Assembly (NCBI GenBank): GCA_026981635.1 | Contig: JALSIF010000306.1 | Location: forward strand, 1 to 8,501 | DNA length: 8,501 nt | DNA from: JALSIF01 sp026981635 [NCBI: bacterium] | GTDB taxonomy: Bacteria; 4484-113; JALSIF01 | Direction: 5' to 3' | Part shown: piece by piece, positions 6,726 through 8,501 of the stretch | Numbering within the stretch: the stretch's first letter is position 1 | Layout of the letters: every line of letters starts with the position of its first letter | Translations under genes and position numbers: made by a program | The notes under the pieces: generated by a model | Databases searched by the model: none | Seen by the model: only the letters and a program-made list of their open reading frames with translations | Told to the model about the DNA's origin: nothing

Positions 6726-7751
6726 TCAGGCTACGGAGGTGGGGGGCACTTCGGCTAGCAGCTCATCAATCACCTGCTCCGGGTCCACCCCGTCGGCCTC
6801 GGCGGCGAAGGTGAGGATGATGCGGTGGCGCAGGGCCGGCCGGGCCGCCCAGCGGATGTCGTCAAAGCTCACGTTGTAGCGCCCCTCGGTGAGGGCCCTT
6901 ACCTTGCCCGCCAGCACCATCGCCTGGACGGCGCGGGGACTTGCTCCGTAGCGCACGTAGCGCCTTACCAGGCTGGGTGCTTCGGCCTTGTCGGGGTGGG
7001 TGGCCACTCCCAGCCTCACCGCATACTCCACCACGTGGGGAGCGATGGGCACCTCCCGGACCAGGGCCTGCATGCTAAGCACCTCATCCGCACTGAGCAC
7101 CTTCTCCGCCCGGGGCTCCCCGCCGGCGGTGGTGCGGTTGATGATCTCAATCAGCTCGTCTTTGTCGGGAAAGCCAACCAGGATCTTCATCATGAAGCGG
7201 TCCAGCTGGGCCTCGGGGAGGGGGTAGGTGCCCTCCTGCTCAATGGGGTTTTGGGTGGCAAGCACAAACAGGGGCTGAGGCAGCTCGCGGCGCTCCCCGT
7301 GGACGGTGACCGCCCGCTCCTGCATGGCCTCCAACATGGCAGACTGGGTCTTGGGGGTGGCCCGGTTGATCTCGTCGGCCAGGATCAGGTTGGCAAAGAT
7401 GGGCCCGGGCATGAAGCGGTACTCCTTGTGGCCCGAGGGGTCCTCCTGGATGATGTAGGTGCCGGTGATGTCGGCTGGCATCAGATCTGGGGTGAACTGG
7501 ATGCGGGAGAACCTGAGGTCCATGGCATCGCCCAGGGTGCGGATGAGCAGGGTCTTGCCCAGACCCGGCACCCCCTCAAGCAGGGCGTTGCCCCCGGAGA
7601 AGAGGGTGGCCAGCACCTGCTCCACCACCTCGTGCTGGCCCACGATAACCTTGCCCACCTCCCGCACCAGACGCTGGTAGGTAGTGCGAAACCACTCCAC
7701 CTGCTTGCTGCCGGTGGCAGGGGAGGGGGTGGCTGGCTGGGTCTCGTTCAC
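6726..7751 (-). CDS. MoxR-family AAA+ ATPase
   Basis: MoxR proteins are cytoplasmic AAA+ ATPases thought to act as chaperones in maturing or regulating partner complexes. Numbering from the GTG start at 7751 (341 residues): Walker A GVPGLGKT (60-67); Walker B LILADE with D126/E127, followed by INRATPKTQSAMLEAMQE; sensor 1 LATQNPIEQEGTYPLPEAQ; arginine-finger element QLDRF; and sensor-2 motif GASPRAVQ in the lid domain. All ATPase residues appear intact. An ATG at 7796 would add 15 residues (Pro/Gly-rich, not family-like). I prefer the GTG because an extended -10 (TGATACAAT) sits inside that extension, about 11 nt before the GTG; neither start has a Shine-Dalgarno. The usual DUF58 and VWA partners are not adjacent; instead a zinc-finger gene and a coiled-coil membrane gene follow. 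Confidence 0.93.
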   Translation of the reverse strand: MNETQPATPSPATGSKQVEWFRTTYQRLVREVGKVIVGQHEVVEQVLATLFSGGNALLEGVPGLGKTLLIRTLGDAMDLRFSRIQFTPDLMPADITGTYIIQEDPSGHKEYRFMPGPIFANLILADEINRATPKTQSAMLEAMQERAVTVHGERRELPQPLFVLATQNPIEQEGTYPLPEAQLDRFMMKILVGFPDKDELIEIINRTTAGGEPRAEKVLSADEVLSMQALVREVPIAPHVVEYAVRLGVATHPDKAEAPSLVRRYVRYGASPRAVQAMVLAGKVRALTEGRYNVSFDDIRWAARPALRHRIILTFAAEADGVDPEQVIDELLAEVPPTSVA

Positions 7752-7761
7752 GGGAAAGCAG

Positions 7762-7770
7762 ATTGTATCA
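7762..7770 (-). promoter_or_regulatory. Extended -10 TGATACAAT for moxR (near-leaderless)
   Basis: On the minus strand TGA (7770-7768) precedes TACAAT (7767-7762), an extended -10 pattern. The predicted transcript start (about 7755) is some 4 nt from the GTG at 7751. No -35 is recognisable, which is tolerated for extended -10 promoters. If the ATG at 7796 is the true start, this match is chance. Confidence 0.45.
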
Positions 7771-7817
7771 GCAAGCCCTCCCCTCCCGGGGGGCATTCCG
7801 GCGTGGCACTGCCGCCA

Positions 7818-7837
7818 GGGGGGAGAAATTTCCCCCC
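7818..7837. repeat. G6/C6 inverted repeat between moxR and the lipoprotein gene
   Basis: GGGGGGA (7818-7824) and TCCCCCC (7831-7837) form a perfect inverted repeat with GAAATT between. It ends 5 bp before the -35 TTGACA of the lipoprotein promoter, a normal position for an activator or repressor site. It contains GAAATTTCCC, also found before tmk. Confidence 0.45.
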
Positions 7838-7842
7838 AACCC

Positions 7843-7870
7843 TTGACAGCCTGGTTTTATCGGGTATCCT
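7843..7870 (+). promoter_or_regulatory. Strong sigma70-type promoter of the small lipoprotein gene
   Basis: TTGACA (7843-7848) is a perfect -35; TATCCT (7865-7870) is a four-of-six -10; the spacer is 16 bp. Transcription is expected near 7877, giving a leader of about 36 nt. This is the best -35 in the window. Confidence 0.75.
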
Positions 7871-7877
7871 TTCCTAG

Positions 7878-7889
7878 GGGCTCAGGCCC
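7878..7889 (+). other. Small hairpin at the 5' end of the lipoprotein mRNA
   Basis: GGGC (7878-7881), loop TCAG, GCCC (7886-7889). If transcription starts near 7877 this stem lies at the very 5' end of the message, where hairpins can slow decay. Only four base pairs, so modest support. Confidence 0.3.
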
Positions 7890-7901
7890 AATCTTAGTAA
7901 C

Positions 7902-7908
7902 AAGGAGG
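7902..7908 (+). promoter_or_regulatory. Consensus Shine-Dalgarno AAGGAGG of the small lipoprotein gene
   Basis: AAGGAGG lies 4 nt before the ATG at 7913, complementary to the 16S rRNA tail. Together with the upstream promoter it argues strongly that the 51-codon frame is a real gene. Confidence 0.8.
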
Positions 7909-7912
7909 CACT

Positions 7913-8068
7913 ATGAACAGGAAGGTAGCACTCACTCTGCTTGCAACCGCGGCAGCGCTGATCGCTCTCTTTGCCGCTTCGTGTGGTGGTTCGGCTCGCT
8001 TTGGTGGCCCTGGCCACAACCAGGGTGGCGGGTCTGCCAGCCTCACCACAAACAGTCTGCTGAGCTAG
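7913..8068 (+). CDS. Small predicted lipoprotein, 51 residues
   Basis: A short gene that length cut-offs would miss. It begins ATG AAC AGG AAG and ends at TAG (8066-8068). The N-terminus has a lipoprotein signal: basic n-region (R3, K4), hydrophobic stretch rich in Ala/Leu (5-22), and lipobox-like AASC with C24 as the expected lipidated cysteine, followed by GG. The mature part would be only 28 residues, rich in Gly, Ser and Asn, with no cysteine beyond C24 and almost no hydrophobic core, so it is probably an unstructured lipid-anchored peptide. It has a TTGACA promoter, an AAGGAGG site and stands alone, divergent from moxR. No family is recognised. Possibilities are a small envelope lipoprotein of the entericidin kind or a secreted peptide; neither is shown by sequence. 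Confidence 0.8.
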   Translation: MNRKVALTLLATAAALIALFAASCGGSARFGGPGHNQGGGSASLTTNSLLS

Positions 8069-8093
8069 GCAAGATCAGAGCCGAACAATAAAA

Positions 8094-8123
8094 CTCCCTC
8101 CGTAAACTAGGGCACAGGAGGGA
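8094..8123 (+). terminator. Possible weak terminator stem after the lipoprotein gene
   Basis: TCCCTCC (8094-8100) pairs perfectly with GGAGGGA (8117-8123) across a 16-nt loop, 25 nt after the stop. There is no T-run behind it, so it may be a 3' stabilising hairpin or chance rather than an intrinsic terminator. Confidence 0.25.
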
Positions 8124-8159
8124 TGGGCTGGGCGCCTGGGTTGGGCAGGCACCAAGGTT

Positions 8160-8170
8160 AGGTTTAACCT
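8160..8170. promoter_or_regulatory. Palindrome AGGTTTAACCT abutting the -10 box
   Basis: An 11-bp palindrome (five bases each side of a central T) whose last T is the first base of the TATAAT box at 8170-8175. It occupies the promoter spacer where a repressor would block polymerase. A half-copy AGGTT lies directly before it at 8155-8159. Confidence 0.35.
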
Positions 8171-8175
8171 ATAAT
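8170..8175 (+). promoter_or_regulatory. Consensus -10 TATAAT for the 90-residue membrane protein
   Basis: A perfect TATAAT ends 13 nt before the ATG at 8189, so the leader is about 6-7 nt with no room for a Shine-Dalgarno. No good -35 is seen at normal spacing (TTGGGC at 8141-8146 is too far, 23 bp). Confidence 0.6.
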
Positions 8176-8188
8176 CTTCCCATACGCT

Positions 8189-8461
8189 ATGGGTGTGGTG
8201 TCTGCCCAACTAGCGCTCGGGTTGCTTTTGGTCCTGCTGGTGGTGGCCTTGGCGGCTACGGCCGAGTTTATCCACCTCTATCGCATCACCCAAGACCCTT
8301 CCTTTCAGCACCAGCAGAGGGAAAACTACCTCATCTGGCGGAAGCGGATGGAGGAGTGGTGGAGCCGGGCCCACTGGATTGAGCTGGAGGAGTTTGTTCC
8401 CCGCACCCTGGACTATTACCGGCAGGGGAGAAACGGCGACTACGTGAGCTATCGCCTCTAA
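8189..8461 (+). CDS. Small single-pass membrane protein, unknown function
   Basis: 90 residues, ATG to TAA (8459-8461); no family recognised. The N-terminus has no charged residue before a long Leu/Val/Ala helix (about 6-27). The following region is rich in charged and aromatic residues, including WRKRMEEWW (about 50-58), several Tyr and Arg, with no cysteine. By the positive-inside rule the C-terminal 60 residues should be cytoplasmic, with the N-terminus outside; ATA before E26 resembles a signal peptidase site, but the missing basic n-region argues against cleavage. A TATAAT box 13 nt upstream gives a nearly leaderless transcript. It follows the small lipoprotein gene by 120 bp but seems to have its own promoter. 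Codon use is like its neighbours, which supports a real gene. Confidence 0.75.
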   Translation: MGVVSAQLALGLLLVLLVVALAATAEFIHLYRITQDPSFQHQQRENYLIWRKRMEEWWSRAHWIELEEFVPRTLDYYRQGRNGDYVSYRL

Positions 8462-8479
8462 CCCCCACTGGGGCCACAG

Positions 8480-8496
8480 TTACCCAAAGAGGGTAA
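8480..8496. repeat. Inverted repeat TTACCC/GGGTAA at the right edge
   Basis: TTACCC (8480-8485), five-base loop, GGGTAA (8491-8496), 18 nt after the stop of the membrane protein gene. It overlaps a weak -10-like TAAGAT (8494-8499), so it may be an operator for a gene beyond the window; no T-run follows within view. Confidence 0.3.
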
Positions 8497-8501
8497 GATA
8501 G

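Noticed and set aside
7752-7796. ATG 7796 as the moxR start
   Set aside because: No Shine-Dalgarno, the added residues are not MoxR-like, and an extended -10 lies inside this stretch. Not fully excluded.
7800-7816. GGCACTGCC palindrome and flanking GGC/GCC repeats between moxR and the lipoprotein gene
   Set aside because: Short and GC-only in a GC-rich region, with no fixed relation to either promoter; easily chance.
6825-7877. 350-codon + strand open frame opposite moxR
   Set aside because: Antisense shadow of a gene with intact Walker and sensor motifs; the translated product is Gly/Leu/His-rich without recognisable domains.
7684-8091. 135-codon + strand frame over the moxR 5' end and the lipoprotein gene
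   Set aside because: It runs through the moxR start, the intergenic promoter and the lipoprotein gene in another frame. The 51-codon frame has the ribosome site and signal peptide; this one has neither.
8134-8150. GCCTG/CAGGC stem before the membrane protein gene as a terminator
   Set aside because: Only five pairs and no T-run follows.

Overview
The window is a GC-rich bacterial chromosome segment with dense, mostly short-spaced genes and no mobile element, CRISPR array or tRNA gene that I can see. A periplasmic adaptor plus an RND pump implies a double-membrane (Gram-negative-type) cell. Frequent AGG arginine codons and a long GC-rich closing stem on the RNase P RNA would suit a thermophile, but that is only a hint. 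Start usage is mixed: two genes begin with TTG, and several appear to be leaderless or nearly so, with a -10 box about 7-15 nt before the start codon and no Shine-Dalgarno. I cannot name the phylum with confidence.

Left part, + strand (1-5216): the 3' part of an RND periplasmic adaptor gene overlaps by 4 bp an AcrB-type RND permease, together forming an efflux operon. Thymidylate kinase (tmk) follows after 65 bp behind its own -10 box, and then the RNase P RNA gene (rnpB), whose -10 box overlaps the tmk stop codon. rnpB ends in a stem and U-run terminator.

Middle part, - strand (7796 down to 5215): a MoxR-family AAA+ ATPase, a DnaJ-like zinc-finger protein without a J domain, and a membrane-anchored coiled-coil protein. 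The last runs tail-to-tail into the rnpB terminator. The usual MoxR partners (DUF58, VWA-domain proteins) are not in the window. A chaperone-like or envelope role for this cluster is possible but inferred.

Right part, + strand (7843-8501): divergent from moxR lies a strong sigma70-type promoter (TTGACA-16-TATCCT) with a consensus ribosome binding site driving a 51-residue lipoprotein. It is followed by a TATAAT-driven 90-residue single-pass membrane protein.

Points most worth a second look are the tiny lipoprotein with unusually strong expression signals, the 12-cysteine zinc-finger protein beside MoxR, an RNase P RNA that seems to lack the GGU motif for tRNA CCA, the repeated leaderless-type starts, a low-GC stretch inside the RND gene, and a shared GAAATTTCCC motif upstream of two promoters.
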